From contig NZ_LGTQ01000006.1 of assembly GCF_001306455.1 (NCBI RefSeq), positions 620,001-684,000 on the forward strand: a DNA stretch of 64,000 nucleotides, in the 5' to 3' direction. This DNA comes from Jiulongibacter sediminis (GTDB lineage Bacteria; Bacteroidota; Bacteroidia; Cytophagales; Spirosomataceae). The translations under genes and the position numbers were made by a program. The notes below the pieces were generated by a model. The model had not been told where the DNA came from. It worked only from the letters and a program-made list of their open reading frames with translations, and made no database searches. This document shows, piece after piece, positions 15,775 to 24,505 of the stretch. Every line of letters begins with the position of its first letter. Position 1 is the first letter of the stretch.

Positions 15775-17865
15775 TTAATTCAAAACCAAACTCACTGTGC
15801 TTCCTGAAAGGGCATATTCTTTCACCTTCCCAAGGCCACGGTGTTTGACCGTATAGCCTTTATTCTCCAGAACTGGCAGGGCATCTCGCAGGGTCATTCC
15901 AGTGACATTCGGCAGGCCATTATCTTCATCCAGTTTTTGCCAAACCAGACTGTCATTTTTTACTATAGCGGCTTTGAGTAGTCCGTCTGCTTCTGGCTCT
16001 ACTGGCAGATTGAGTTCTTCAGCGATTTCCTGCAAATCGGTTGAGATTCCGGCTTTTTGCTGCAGAGCTAACAACCTTCTTTCCTGCTGTTTTTGTTGAG
16101 CCGGGTGAATTTTCACATCATAGGCAAAGACCTTATCGGCGATTTCCCGGAAAACCGGAGCACATACTTTGGAAGCGTACATCCCAAAACCTTGAGGAGC
16201 ATCTATCACCACCACGCAGGTGTATTTCGGATTGTCGGCTGGGAAAAAGCCCATGAATGAAGTGTAATAACGACCTTGCTTGCTGTAGCCTTCGCTGCTG
16301 AGCTTTTGAGCGGTTCCGGTTTTACCGGCCACTTTGCAGAAACCATTTTTAATGCCTGATCCGGTGCCGTTTTCCACCACACCTTTCATCATGGCCTTGG
16401 CAGCTTCAATGGCATCTTTTGAGGCAATTCTACTGCTGCTTTTTCGAGGCTCATATCGCTCTATGATCTGATTCCCTTCTCTGATTTCTTTGACCAGATA
16501 TGGCTCTACCCAGTAGCCATCATTGGCCACGGCATTATAGAAGGCCATCATTTGAAGCGGAGCGATTGAAGACTCGTAGCCAATGCTCATCCAAGGTAGC
16601 GTAGATCGGCTGTAGGATTTGTCCTGCGAGTTTTTGAAGTACGGTTTTTTCTCGCCTTTGAGCTGAAAGCCAACGGGTTTGTCAAGGTTGTATTGGCTGA
16701 TATAATTGACATAATTATCAATGCCTTTCATCCCGAAAACCTTCTCAATGAGCTTATATACGCCAATATTGCATGATTTCTCAAAAACTTGTCCAACCGT
16801 AATATCACCGTGAACATGATCGCAGGTGAATGGCAGGCCGTGATGCATAATTTTCCCGTTACAGTTGGCGGCGTAATCATCCAGCGAAAGGTTTCCCTCC
16901 TCAATTACTGCCATCATGGAAGCCAGTTTGAATGTTGAACCCGGATCGGTGGAGCTCAGAACGGCATGATTCATATCCTCAAGAAAATGAACCTCCCCGT
17001 TGCGTTCCCGACGACTTAGGTTGGTGATGGCTTTTATTTCTCCGGTTTCAATTTCCATCAAAATTGCCGAGCCATATTTGGCATTAGTGCTTTCTACTTT
17101 CTTGCGAAGTGCACTCTCCACAATATCCTGAAAATTGACATCAATTGTAGTCACCACATCCATGCCAGGTTTGGCTTCGGAATTACTGTTTGATTCAAGA
17201 GGAAGCTTTACGCCACCGGCCAGTCGCTTCACCAAAGCTTTCCCGTTTTTACCTGCCAAATAGGCATTATAAGAGTATTCTATTCCGAAAAGCCCCTTAG
17301 TTTTCGTCTCGCGATCCAGGCTGCCGATGGTTCGCATGGCCATGCTGTTAAAAGGCAATGAGCGGGTAGGAACGGGTTCAAAAATTCCACCACCCTTAAA
17401 CTTACCCTCCCTAAAAAGCGGCAGTTTTTGTAATTCTTCTTTTTCCTGGTGAGAGATCCGGCGGTTTACCACACGCAGGTATCTTCTTTTGGGGTCTTTT
17501 CTACGTTGGCTGATCAGCGACTTATATTCCTGCCTGCTTTTGTCTTTGAAAAAACGGGACAGCATCATACTCAGTGAGTCAATACTATTGTCAAAAAGCT
17601 CATCACTGGCCTGATCGGTGTCAAGGCCCATATAATAATGGGGAACTGAGGTGGCCAGCAAGCTTTTGCCATCGGAACCATAAATGTTGCCACGCATGGC
17701 AGGGATTTCCTCCTCAAAAATCAGGCTACGTTCTACAGATTTATTGACCAGCTCCTCATTGCTTTGAATTCTCCAAATACCCCAAACGATAATAACACCG
17801 AAGAGGCTAATACCTATAAATACCCGAAGGGAGTGGCTTTGAATTTGACTCTTGATACTGCTCAT
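15775..17865 (-). CDS. ftsI: Division-specific transpeptidase FtsI (PBP3) with C-terminal PASTA domain
   Basis: 696 residues. One transmembrane helix (about 14-32), a PBP dimerisation domain (DQASDELFDNS onward), then the transpeptidase domain with Ser-Thr-Phe-Lys near 310 (DPGSTFKLAS), Ser-Cys-Asn (EKSCNIGVYK) and Lys-Thr-Gly near 514 (AGKTGTAQK). A single PASTA domain ends the protein (LPNVTGMTLRDALPVLENKGY). It cross-links septal peptidoglycan in the divisome. It begins four bases after the ftsL stop. In most Bacteroidota murE follows directly; here the next gene is an unrelated convergent gene. Confidence 0.95.
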   Translation of the reverse strand: MSSIKSQIQSHSLRVFIGISLFGVIIVWGIWRIQSNEELVNKSVERSLIFEEEIPAMRGNIYGSDGKSLLATSVPHYYMGLDTDQASDELFDNSIDSLSMMLSRFFKDKSRQEYKSLISQRRKDPKRRYLRVVNRRISHQEKEELQKLPLFREGKFKGGGIFEPVPTRSLPFNSMAMRTIGSLDRETKTKGLFGIEYSYNAYLAGKNGKALVKRLAGGVKLPLESNSNSEAKPGMDVVTTIDVNFQDIVESALRKKVESTNAKYGSAILMEIETGEIKAITNLSRRERNGEVHFLEDMNHAVLSSTDPGSTFKLASMMAVIEEGNLSLDDYAANCNGKIMHHGLPFTCDHVHGDITVGQVFEKSCNIGVYKLIEKVFGMKGIDNYVNYISQYNLDKPVGFQLKGEKKPYFKNSQDKSYSRSTLPWMSIGYESSIAPLQMMAFYNAVANDGYWVEPYLVKEIREGNQIIERYEPRKSSSRIASKDAIEAAKAMMKGVVENGTGSGIKNGFCKVAGKTGTAQKLSSEGYSKQGRYYTSFMGFFPADNPKYTCVVVIDAPQGFGMYASKVCAPVFREIADKVFAYDVKIHPAQQKQQERRLLALQQKAGISTDLQEIAEELNLPVEPEADGLLKAAIVKNDSLVWQKLDEDNGLPNVTGMTLRDALPVLENKGYTVKHRGLGKVKEYALSGSTVSLVLN

Positions 17866-17869
17866 GACC

Positions 17870-18241
17870 CTAGTTTTTAGCGATGATTTTTACAGGTGGT
17901 TCCACATTGCGATGCAGTCCACGGCCCTCTAAAGATTCAGAAACCTGAGAGTGCTTACTTTTTACCATCACAGCAGATTTGTGTGAAATATAAGACGCTC
18001 GTTTTTCCTTAATCTGCGTCTCGGCTTTAGTCAAATCCCTGAAAAGGGTTTCAATATTATGTTGAAAAAAGATATAAATAAAGACTAAAAGGAAGGCAAA
18101 AAGAGCCTTTTTGAGCATTTCCGTAGGAAAATCCTCTGTCATTTCCAGCTTTTCAGCCAGCCATTCAAAAAAATTGAGACGATTTGTAAGATGGGTAAAC
18201 GGCGATTCTTTCCGTTGACCCCGGGGAGTATTTACAGCCAT
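17870..18241 (-). CDS. ftsL: FtsL-like division protein
   Basis: 123 residues: a cytoplasmic stretch, one transmembrane helix (about 44-60, ALFAFLLVFIYIFF) and a short coiled-coil (about 63-85) outside. Size, topology and position between rsmH and ftsI identify it as the FtsL-type protein of the divisome; the sequence itself is poorly conserved. A TACATTTG -7 element 42 bases upstream suggests that ftsL-ftsI can be transcribed apart from rsmH, from which it is separated by 139 bases. Confidence 0.82.
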   Translation of the reverse strand: MAVNTPRGQRKESPFTHLTNRLNFFEWLAEKLEMTEDFPTEMLKKALFAFLLVFIYIFFQHNIETLFRDLTKAETQIKEKRASYISHKSAVMVKSKHSQVSESLEGRGLHRNVEPPVKIIAKN

Positions 18242-18282
18242 GATTATTAGGAACGTTTAATTAAAAACGATTAAGCAATAAT

Positions 18283-18314
18283 CAAATGTAATCAAACCCA
18301 GTAGAAAAACCCAA
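18283..18314 (-). promoter_or_regulatory. Promoter for ftsL-ftsI (TTG-N21-TACATTTG)
   Basis: On the minus strand TTG (18314-18312) is followed 21 bases later by TACATTTG (18290-18283), close to the Bacteroidota consensus TTG-N19-TAnnTTTG. Transcription would start about 35 bases before the ftsL ATG. Confidence 0.5.
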
Positions 18315-18380
18315 GCTACCTGAGAGTATCCTCAACAACAGATTTTTGACGGTCTAGGAAAGTAGGTGAAAAGGTTCCGG

Positions 18381-19295
18381 TTATTCTGGCTTTTCTGCTA
18401 TGCGTAATTTGGCACTACGTGATCGTGGATTGCGTTGCAATTCTTCATCACTGGCTGTCTTCGGTTTTCGGGTAACTGCTTCTAGCGGCTTCATGATATT
18501 GCCATAAAAATCTTTCTCAATTTTGCCGTCAATATGCCCACCGCGGATAAAGTTTTTAACCATGCGGTCTTCCAGCGAATGGTAAGACATAATCACCAGT
18601 CGACCTCCGGGGTTGAGAAGCTCGGGTGTTTGTTGAAGAAATTCTTCTAATACTTTCATTTCTTCATTGACCTCAATACGAAGGGCCTGAAAAACCTGTG
18701 CGAAATATTTGAATTCCCGATGTTTTGGAGCTACAGATTCCAAGATGTTTTTCAATTGGGCAATGGTTTCAATCGGGTGGCTCGCCCTCCCCATTTCTAT
18801 AGCCTGAGCCGCCGTGCGGGCATTTTTGATTTCGCCATACATGCCCAAGATTTTATGCAATTGCTCTGCAGAATATTCATTGACCACCTCTTTCGCTGAT
18901 AGCCCTTCTTTGTTATTCATCCGCATATCCAGCTCGCCATCAAAACGAGTAGAGAAACCTCGTGTAGGTTCATCAATTTGGTGAGATGAAATGCCGAGAT
19001 CGGCCAATATGCCATCTACTTTTTTGACCCCGTAAACGCGAAGAAACTTTTTGATATGCCTGAAATTCGCCTTTACAAAAACCAGATTTTTATCCTCAAT
19101 TTTATCGGCATTTGCCTTGGCATCATCATCCTGATCAAAGGCATAGAGCTTACCCGTGGTTAGTTTTTCCAGAATGGCTTTTGAGTGTCCGCCACCGCCA
19201 AAAGTAACGTCTACGTATAGGCCATCAGGTTTAATCTGGAGGCCGTCAAGACATTCCTGCAGCATTACGGGTACATGGTATTCCGTATTCTCCAT
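18381..19295 (-). CDS. rsmH: 16S rRNA (cytosine1402-N4)-methyltransferase RsmH
   Basis: 304 residues from the ATG at 19295 (MENTEYHVPVM), the usual start context; an ATG at 19325 is also possible. A longer reading frame from 19367 is excluded if the promoter element at 19334-19341 is real. Motifs: YVDVTFGGGGHSKAIL for S-adenosylmethionine, DGILADLGISSHQID, ADQLHKI-like AEQLHKILGMYGE, and the C-terminal VIMSYHSLEDRMVKNF. It methylates the ribosomal P-site cytosine. It normally follows mraZ, which is absent here. Confidence 0.95.
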   Translation of the reverse strand: MENTEYHVPVMLQECLDGLQIKPDGLYVDVTFGGGGHSKAILEKLTTGKLYAFDQDDDAKANADKIEDKNLVFVKANFRHIKKFLRVYGVKKVDGILADLGISSHQIDEPTRGFSTRFDGELDMRMNNKEGLSAKEVVNEYSAEQLHKILGMYGEIKNARTAAQAIEMGRASHPIETIAQLKNILESVAPKHREFKYFAQVFQALRIEVNEEMKVLEEFLQQTPELLNPGGRLVIMSYHSLEDRMVKNFIRGGHIDGKIEKDFYGNIMKPLEAVTRKPKTASDEELQRNPRSRSAKLRIAEKPE

Positions 19296-19333
19296 CGGGT
19301 TTGTAGAACTTTCTCTCTCGTTCATTATGTTTG

Positions 19334-19341
19334 CAAAAGTA
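19334..19341 (-). promoter_or_regulatory. -7 promoter element (TACTTTTG) for rsmH
   Basis: The minus strand reads TACTTTTG, a full match to TAnnTTTG. Transcription would start near 19327, which leaves 19295 as the start codon with a normal leader. No TTG is seen at -33. Confidence 0.45.
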
Positions 19342-19363
19342 GTCAAAATGCCTTTAGACCATC

Positions 19364-19441
19364 TCACATGAAACCGACATGATTGAAATAGGCATTAAAA
19401 ATAATGAAATGATTATTTCAATCATCAAAGGTCGCATGTGA
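19364..19441. repeat. Nested inverted repeats between rsmH and the TlpA-like gene
   Basis: ATGATTGAAATA (19379-19390) pairs perfectly with TATTTCAATCAT (19414-19425), and TCACATG (19364-19370) with CATGTGA (19435-19441). A further near-palindrome GGTCGCATGTGACC lies at 19430-19443. The structure sits upstream of the rsmH promoter and just before the divergent gene, so it is a candidate regulator site. Confidence 0.55.
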
Positions 19442-19467
19442 CCAAAGAAATTAATAGTAATGAACAC

Positions 19468-20688
19468 ATGAAAAAATTGATTCTCCTTTTCCCGTTCCTG
19501 GGTTTATTGTTCTCCTGTTCTGAACCAACCATCGATCTTGATGGGTTATGGCGTGCCAGTGTGCCAACGGTTATTGGGGAAGTACCTTTTCATCTGAAAT
19601 TTGAAAAGGCGGGGGATGGAATTCATGTTTATGCTGTCAACGGAAAAGAGGTTCTGGAACTGGATGAGCTATCTTACCGGAATGACTCGCTGGTAATTTC
19701 AATGGAGGTTTTTGATGCTGAAATTATTGCAAAGCAAGATGGGGATGAACTCAAAGGCATCTACAGCAAAAAACTCGGGAATCTTGATACCAGATCAGGG
19801 GCTTTTTATGCCAAAAAAGGAATAGAACAGCGTTTTGATGGCGAACCTGGTACCGCAAATGTCTCTGGAAAATGGGCGACCACCTTTTATGAAGAAGAAG
19901 GAGACTCCTATGCGGCAATAGGTTTGTTTGAGCAAAATGGAGCTGAGGTCAATGGAACATTTTTAACCACCACTGGTGATTATCGTTTTTTGGCCGGGAA
20001 TGTAATTGGCGATAGTCTCAAAATGAGTTGCTTTGACGGCACTCACATTTTCCTGTTCAAAGCCAAAATAGAGGGTGATAGTCTTAAAGGCGGTCGTTTC
20101 TCCAGCAGTTTGCTTTATCAAGAAACCTGGCTGGCGGCGAAAGACGAAAACGCTGAACTTCCCGATGCTGAGACCTTGACTTATCTGAAGGACGGGTATG
20201 ATTCCATTGAGTTTGCATTTCCGAATGAGAAGGGTGAAATGGTTTCATTAAAGGATGAAAAATATCAGGGTAAAGTGGTGCTGGTGCAAATTTTAGGAAG
20301 TTGGTGCCCAAACTGCATGGATGAAAGTAAATTCTATGTCAAATGGCTCAATGAGCACCCCGATGCTCCGGTGGAGATAGTTGGTTTGGCTTTTGAGAAA
20401 AAGACCGATCCTGAATTTGCTTTTCCGAAAATTCAGAAAATGAAAGAACGTTTCGGAATGGATTACGAGGTGTTGCTAGCTGGCCTCAATTCAGGGAAAG
20501 AAGCGGCCAAAGCTTTGCCGATGTTAAATCATGTCATGAGTTTCCCGACCACTATTTATGTTGACAAGCAAGGGAAGGTACGGAAAATACACACTGGTTT
20601 TTCCGGGCCGGGTACTGGTGAATATTATGAGAAGTTCACCGAGGATTTTGATCGATTTATGGAGAAGCTTATCGCTGAAGAGGTTTAA
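19468..20688 (+). CDS. TlpA-like thioredoxin-fold lipoprotein
   Basis: 406 residues from the ATG at 19468, which opens a lipoprotein signal (MKKLILLFPFLGLLFSCSE, lipobox LFSC). A GTG ten codons upstream lies inside the inverted repeat and is unlikely. The first 230 residues are beta-rich with no named family (two DUF-like sandwiches). The last 160 are a TlpA/ResA-type thioredoxin domain with the redox pair in LGSWCPNCMDESKFY (Cys near 279 and 282) and the cis-Pro loop SFPTTIYVDKQGK. Such proteins reduce disulfides, often for cytochrome maturation, in the periplasm. Its stop overlaps the convergent AraC gene by four bases. Confidence 0.87.
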   Translation: MKKLILLFPFLGLLFSCSEPTIDLDGLWRASVPTVIGEVPFHLKFEKAGDGIHVYAVNGKEVLELDELSYRNDSLVISMEVFDAEIIAKQDGDELKGIYSKKLGNLDTRSGAFYAKKGIEQRFDGEPGTANVSGKWATTFYEEEGDSYAAIGLFEQNGAEVNGTFLTTTGDYRFLAGNVIGDSLKMSCFDGTHIFLFKAKIEGDSLKGGRFSSSLLYQETWLAAKDENAELPDAETLTYLKDGYDSIEFAFPNEKGEMVSLKDEKYQGKVVLVQILGSWCPNCMDESKFYVKWLNEHPDAPVEIVGLAFEKKTDPEFAFPKIQKMKERFGMDYEVLLAGLNSGKEAAKALPMLNHVMSFPTTIYVDKQGKVRKIHTGFSGPGTGEYYEKFTEDFDRFMEKLIAEEV

Positions 20689-21548
20689 CCCAAAAACCGA
20701 GCCCTGTAATTCAGGGGCGTTGTATTTTTCAAACTCTTAAACTGACGGTTGAAGTTGGATAGATTGTTAAATCCACTTTCATAAGAGACCTCCGAAACGC
20801 TATGATGATCTTTTTGTAATAGTTTACAGGCGTGTTCTATTCTGATCTCGGTCAAAAAAGTGCTAAAGGTCTTACGTGTTCTCTTTTTAAAATAACGGCT
20901 GAAGGCCGATTCACTCATATTGGCCAGCGAGGCCACGTCACTTAATTTGATATCTTCGTTGAAATTCTGCATAACGTGCTCAAAAACCTTTTTTATGCGG
21001 TTTGAATCCTGATGATTAGTGAGCTGCATCGGGTCGGTAGTCAGAAAAGTCATGTCCTCGGCTTTGCTGAGCTCATTTAAAATTGAAAGGAATAATAACA
21101 AACGGTCGAGGCCTTCCGTTTTTGAGAGTTTTGCAAAATCCTTTTTGAGGCTCTGGGCTACATTTTCGTGAAAGAGTATTCCGCGTTTAGCATTAATAAT
21201 CAGATCCTGAATTTTCTTGTTTTCCGGTGCATCAAGAAAATTGTCACCCAAAAAATCTTCGTTAAAGTGTAACACTGTTGATCGGGCCATTTTCTTAGGA
21301 TTACCTTCATAATAGTCACCGTAATTTTTATAGTAGTGTGGCACATATGAACCGATCATTGTGAGGTCGCCCGGTGAAAATTCCGTGATACTGCTCCCGA
21401 TATATTTTTCTCCTTCGCTTTCCTGAACTAATACAATTTCAACCTCCGGATGGTAGTGCCAAGGCGTACCAAAATAGGGGCACTCCTGCTCAAAGAGATT
21501 GAACGAATAGTCTAAAGGATTGGATATTTTTAATAACTGAGGTTTCAC
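20685..21548 (-). CDS. AraC-family transcriptional regulator with cupin sensor domain
   Basis: 287 residues. The N-terminal cupin-like part (about 20-110: WHYHPEVEIVLVQESEGEKYIG, FSPGDLTMIGSYVPHYY) would bind a small molecule, probably a sugar. The C-terminal 100 residues hold two helix-turn-helix units (IKLSDVASLANMSESAFSRYFKKR and VSEVSYESGFNNLSNFNRQF). It diverges from the DUF1080/Gfo-Idh operon at 21674, so control of that operon is the simplest inference. Confidence 0.92.
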   Translation of the reverse strand: MKPQLLKISNPLDYSFNLFEQECPYFGTPWHYHPEVEIVLVQESEGEKYIGSSITEFSPGDLTMIGSYVPHYYKNYGDYYEGNPKKMARSTVLHFNEDFLGDNFLDAPENKKIQDLIINAKRGILFHENVAQSLKKDFAKLSKTEGLDRLLLFLSILNELSKAEDMTFLTTDPMQLTNHQDSNRIKKVFEHVMQNFNEDIKLSDVASLANMSESAFSRYFKKRTRKTFSTFLTEIRIEHACKLLQKDHHSVSEVSYESGFNNLSNFNRQFKSLKNTTPLNYRARFLG

Positions 21549-21642
21549 GATCTGAGTTTTTTTTGACCAAAAGTATAAAACTGTTGCTAAAATAGTATTA
21601 GATCGATCTCGAAAATTTCTATTTTTTTAACCTTTGCTTTCG

Positions 21643-21650
21643 TAGATTTG
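21643..21650 (+). promoter_or_regulatory. -7 promoter element (TAGATTTG) for the DUF1080 operon
   Basis: A full match to TAnnTTTG, 24 bases before the ATG at 21674. A T-rich stretch, but no TTG, lies at the -33 distance. Confidence 0.45.
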
Positions 21651-21673
21651 TCAAAAAAGAACCAAACCTATTG

Positions 21674-23050
21674 ATGAAAAAACTAAATTATCTACCCCTT
21701 TTGGGCTTACTTTTTTGCATTGCAATGCCCTCAAAAGCTCAATTAACAGCTCAAGAGAAGGCCGATGGCTGGAAAATGCTCTTCAACGGAAAGAACCTGA
21801 TCGGCTGGAATCAGAAAAATGGAGAAGCTAAATACGAAGTGAAAGATGGAATGGTGATCGGCACCACTGTGGCCAACACTCCTAACTCTTTCATGTGTAC
21901 CAACGAAACTTATGGTGATTTCATCCTTGAGCTAGAGCTCAAAGTGGATGAAGGAATGAACTCCGGTATACAGTTCAGAAGCTTGTCAACTCCTGAATTT
22001 AATAATGGTCGGGTTCATGGGTATCAGATGGAAATTGACCCTTCTGACAGGGCCTGGTCGGGTGGAATTTATGATGAGGCCCGCCGCGGTTGGTTATGTA
22101 TGCCGGAAGGACGACCTGAAGCTAAGAATGCTTTCAAACACAATGACTGGAACTTGTACAGAATTGAAGCCATCGGCAATACCATCAGAACCTGGGTGAA
22201 TGGTGTTCCAATCTCACACCTTGTGGACGATATGACTCCGGAGGGCCTTATAGCTCTTCAGGTTCATGGAATCTATGGCGATATGCACGAGGGTATGCAG
22301 ATCCGATGGAGAAACATCAAAATTAAAACTGAGAATCTGAGGCCTGCTCCTTACGATAATGTTCCTGTAGTTAATATGTTGAAAAACGACCTATCTGCTC
22401 AGGAGAAAGCTCAGGGTTTTGAGATGCTTTTTAATGGTAAAGATTTTACGGGTTGGAGAGCCGTGAACAGTCAGGAAATGAGTGGAAAAAGATGGAGTGT
22501 GGAAGATGGCGACATTGTGATACACAAATCTGATGGCTCTGAAACCGGAAATGACATCGTGACCAAAGAGCAGTTCAGTGCTTTTGAACTGAAGTTTGAA
22601 TTTATGCTTTCTGAAGGAGCAAATTCAGGTATAAAATACTTTGTGAATGAAGATTTTGATAGCGGTGGAAAGAGTGGCATTGGACTAGAGTATCAGGTTC
22701 TCGACGATGAAAAGCACCCGGATGCAAAGATGGGGGCTGTTGGAAACCGTACGCTGGCTTCTTTGTATGATTTGATTCCGTCAGGTGATCAGAATCCGCG
22801 TTTCAAAAAGAAAATCGGCGAGTGGAATCAGGGCCGTTTGGTGGTGATGCCTGATAATACCGTACAGCACTGGCTAAATGGCTTTAAAGTAGTGGAGTAC
22901 GTGCGTAAAAGTAACATTTATGATGCTTTGGTAGCTCGTAGCAAATACCAGAAGTTCGAAGGTTTCGGTGCGGCAGATCAGGGCCCAATTCTTCTTCAGG
23001 ATCACGGCGATGAGGTACATTTTCGTAGCCTGAAAGTGAGAAAACTTTAA
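21674..23050 (+). CDS. Tandem DUF1080 (3-keto-disaccharide hydrolase-type) secreted protein
   Basis: 458 residues from ATG 21674 (a TTG immediately before it is ignored). A signal peptide (LLGLLFCIAMPSKAQ) precedes two copies of the DUF1080 domain: about 24-222 (GWKMLFNGKNLIGW, MNSGIQFRS, WNLYRIEAIGNTIRTWVNG) and about 243-457 (GFEMLFNGKDFTGW, ANSGIKYFVNEDF, GRLVVMPDNTVQHWLNG). DUF1080 has a concanavalin-like fold; some members hydrolyse 3-keto-glycosides. Two domains in one chain are less common than one. It is followed 21 bases later by a Gfo/Idh oxidoreductase, which fits the 3-keto sugar pathway (oxidation then hydrolysis). Confidence 0.9.
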   Translation: MKKLNYLPLLGLLFCIAMPSKAQLTAQEKADGWKMLFNGKNLIGWNQKNGEAKYEVKDGMVIGTTVANTPNSFMCTNETYGDFILELELKVDEGMNSGIQFRSLSTPEFNNGRVHGYQMEIDPSDRAWSGGIYDEARRGWLCMPEGRPEAKNAFKHNDWNLYRIEAIGNTIRTWVNGVPISHLVDDMTPEGLIALQVHGIYGDMHEGMQIRWRNIKIKTENLRPAPYDNVPVVNMLKNDLSAQEKAQGFEMLFNGKDFTGWRAVNSQEMSGKRWSVEDGDIVIHKSDGSETGNDIVTKEQFSAFELKFEFMLSEGANSGIKYFVNEDFDSGGKSGIGLEYQVLDDEKHPDAKMGAVGNRTLASLYDLIPSGDQNPRFKKKIGEWNQGRLVVMPDNTVQHWLNGFKVVEYVRKSNIYDALVARSKYQKFEGFGAADQGPILLQDHGDEVHFRSLKVRKL

Positions 23051-23071
23051 GAATTAATACCTATTGAAATA

Positions 23072-24409
23072 ATGGATAATACAAGAAGAGAATTTATTAA
23101 AAAGTCGCTGATGGCCGGTGTCGCCACCGGAATTTCGGCGTCAAGTTATGCCCGGATTATCGGGTCAAATGATAGGGTAAGAGTGGGTTGTGTTGGTTTT
23201 TCAGACCGTCACCGCTCGTCTCATGTATCCAGCTTCAAAGCCCTTCAAAAAGAAATGAATTTCGAGATGGTGGCTGTTTCAGATATCTGGAACAAACGCC
23301 GTGATGAAGGTCAGGCTTATCTTCAGAAAGAGCTAGGCAGCAAGGTGACCAAATTCATGAATAACGAGGAGCTGTATGCTTCCAATTCTGTGGATGCCGT
23401 AATGATTAGTACGGCTGACTTTCAGCATGCCTTACATACTATTGAGGCGGTGCAGGCCGGCTGTGACGTATACGCAGAAAAGCCTCTGGCTGAAACCATG
23501 GAAGACAACCGTGCGGTGTTAAAAGCAGTCAAAGACAGCGGTAAGATCGTGCAAATAGGTTCTCAAAGACGAAGCGGTGCGAACTATCATGCGGCGGCAA
23601 ATTACATCCAGTCGGGTAAATTTGGTGATATCGTGATGGTGGAGTTGATGTGGAATGTCAACCAGCCCGGCCGCTGGAGAAGACCAGAATTGGTTGCGAA
23701 TCTCAAAGAAAGCGACGTGGACTGGAAGCGATATCTGATGAACCGTCCATACGAAGATTTTGACCCAAGAAAATATCTGGAGTATCGTCTTTTCTGGCCG
23801 TATTCATCAGGAATACCGGGTCAGTGGATGAGTCACCAGATTGATACCGTACACTGGTTTAGCGGTTTGCCTCACCCAAGAAGTGTGGTGGCCAATGGTG
23901 GAATTTACCAATGGAAAGATGGTCGTAGCAATGCGGATACCTTAACGGTGGTGTTTGATTACGGTCCTTTAGATGACCTATCAAAAGGCTTCCAGGTGCA
24001 GTTTACAAGTAGATTCTCAAACTCAGCGGGAGGGACAAAAGAGCTGTATTATTCCAACGGTGGAATGATCAATCTGGATACCAACGAGATTTCTGACAAT
24101 GGTGGCCTTACACAGAGGATGGCTTCTCAAATGGGCATGAAAGAAAACCGTTTGACACCAATGACATTAGAAGGAGAGAAAGTAGAAACTGGTGCCAATA
24201 CTGGGGGCGACTCACTCACCCTGAATCATGTTAGAAACTGGATGGAATGTGTGCGTTCGCGTAAAAAGAACAATGCACCAATTGAGGCTGGATATCAGCA
24301 CTCTATAGCCACAATCATGTCAAACGCTGCTTACCGAACTGGTCAGCGGGTAACGTTTGACCAAGTTAATCAGGAAGTTTTAGCGGGAGGCGTTCCGTTT
24401 AAATATTGA
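23072..24409 (+). CDS. Gfo/Idh/MocA-family oxidoreductase with Tat-like signal
   Basis: 445 residues. The N-terminus (NTRREFIKKSLMAGVATG) is a twin-arginine signal, so the protein is exported folded with its nucleotide. The Rossmann part follows (VRVGCVGFSDRHRS, VDAVMISTADFQHALHTIEAVQAGCDVYAEKPLAETMEDN), with the family's EKP motif. The C-terminal half is the substrate-binding domain (ESDVDWKRYLM, LEYRLFWPYSSGIPGQWMSHQ). Such enzymes oxidise or reduce sugars and glycosides with NAD(P). It is second in a two-gene operon with the DUF1080 protein. Confidence 0.93.
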   Translation: MDNTRREFIKKSLMAGVATGISASSYARIIGSNDRVRVGCVGFSDRHRSSHVSSFKALQKEMNFEMVAVSDIWNKRRDEGQAYLQKELGSKVTKFMNNEELYASNSVDAVMISTADFQHALHTIEAVQAGCDVYAEKPLAETMEDNRAVLKAVKDSGKIVQIGSQRRSGANYHAAANYIQSGKFGDIVMVELMWNVNQPGRWRRPELVANLKESDVDWKRYLMNRPYEDFDPRKYLEYRLFWPYSSGIPGQWMSHQIDTVHWFSGLPHPRSVVANGGIYQWKDGRSNADTLTVVFDYGPLDDLSKGFQVQFTSRFSNSAGGTKELYYSNGGMINLDTNEISDNGGLTQRMASQMGMKENRLTPMTLEGEKVETGANTGGDSLTLNHVRNWMECVRSRKKNNAPIEAGYQHSIATIMSNAAYRTGQRVTFDQVNQEVLAGGVPFKY

Positions 24410-24434
24410 TGAATAAGTTTAGGTTAATAGCAAA

Positions 24435-24463
24435 GACCCGTCTCAGCAGAGGCGGGTTTTTTG
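24435..24463 (+). terminator. Intrinsic terminator after the DUF1080/Gfo-Idh operon
   Basis: ACCCGTCTC (24436-24444) pairs with GAGGCGGGT (24449-24457) with one G-T pair and a short loop, followed by TTTTTT. Confidence 0.85.
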
Positions 24464-24505
24464 TTTGGAGAAAGTTTGTACTTTCGGCATTGAAAATACT
24501 TTAAC

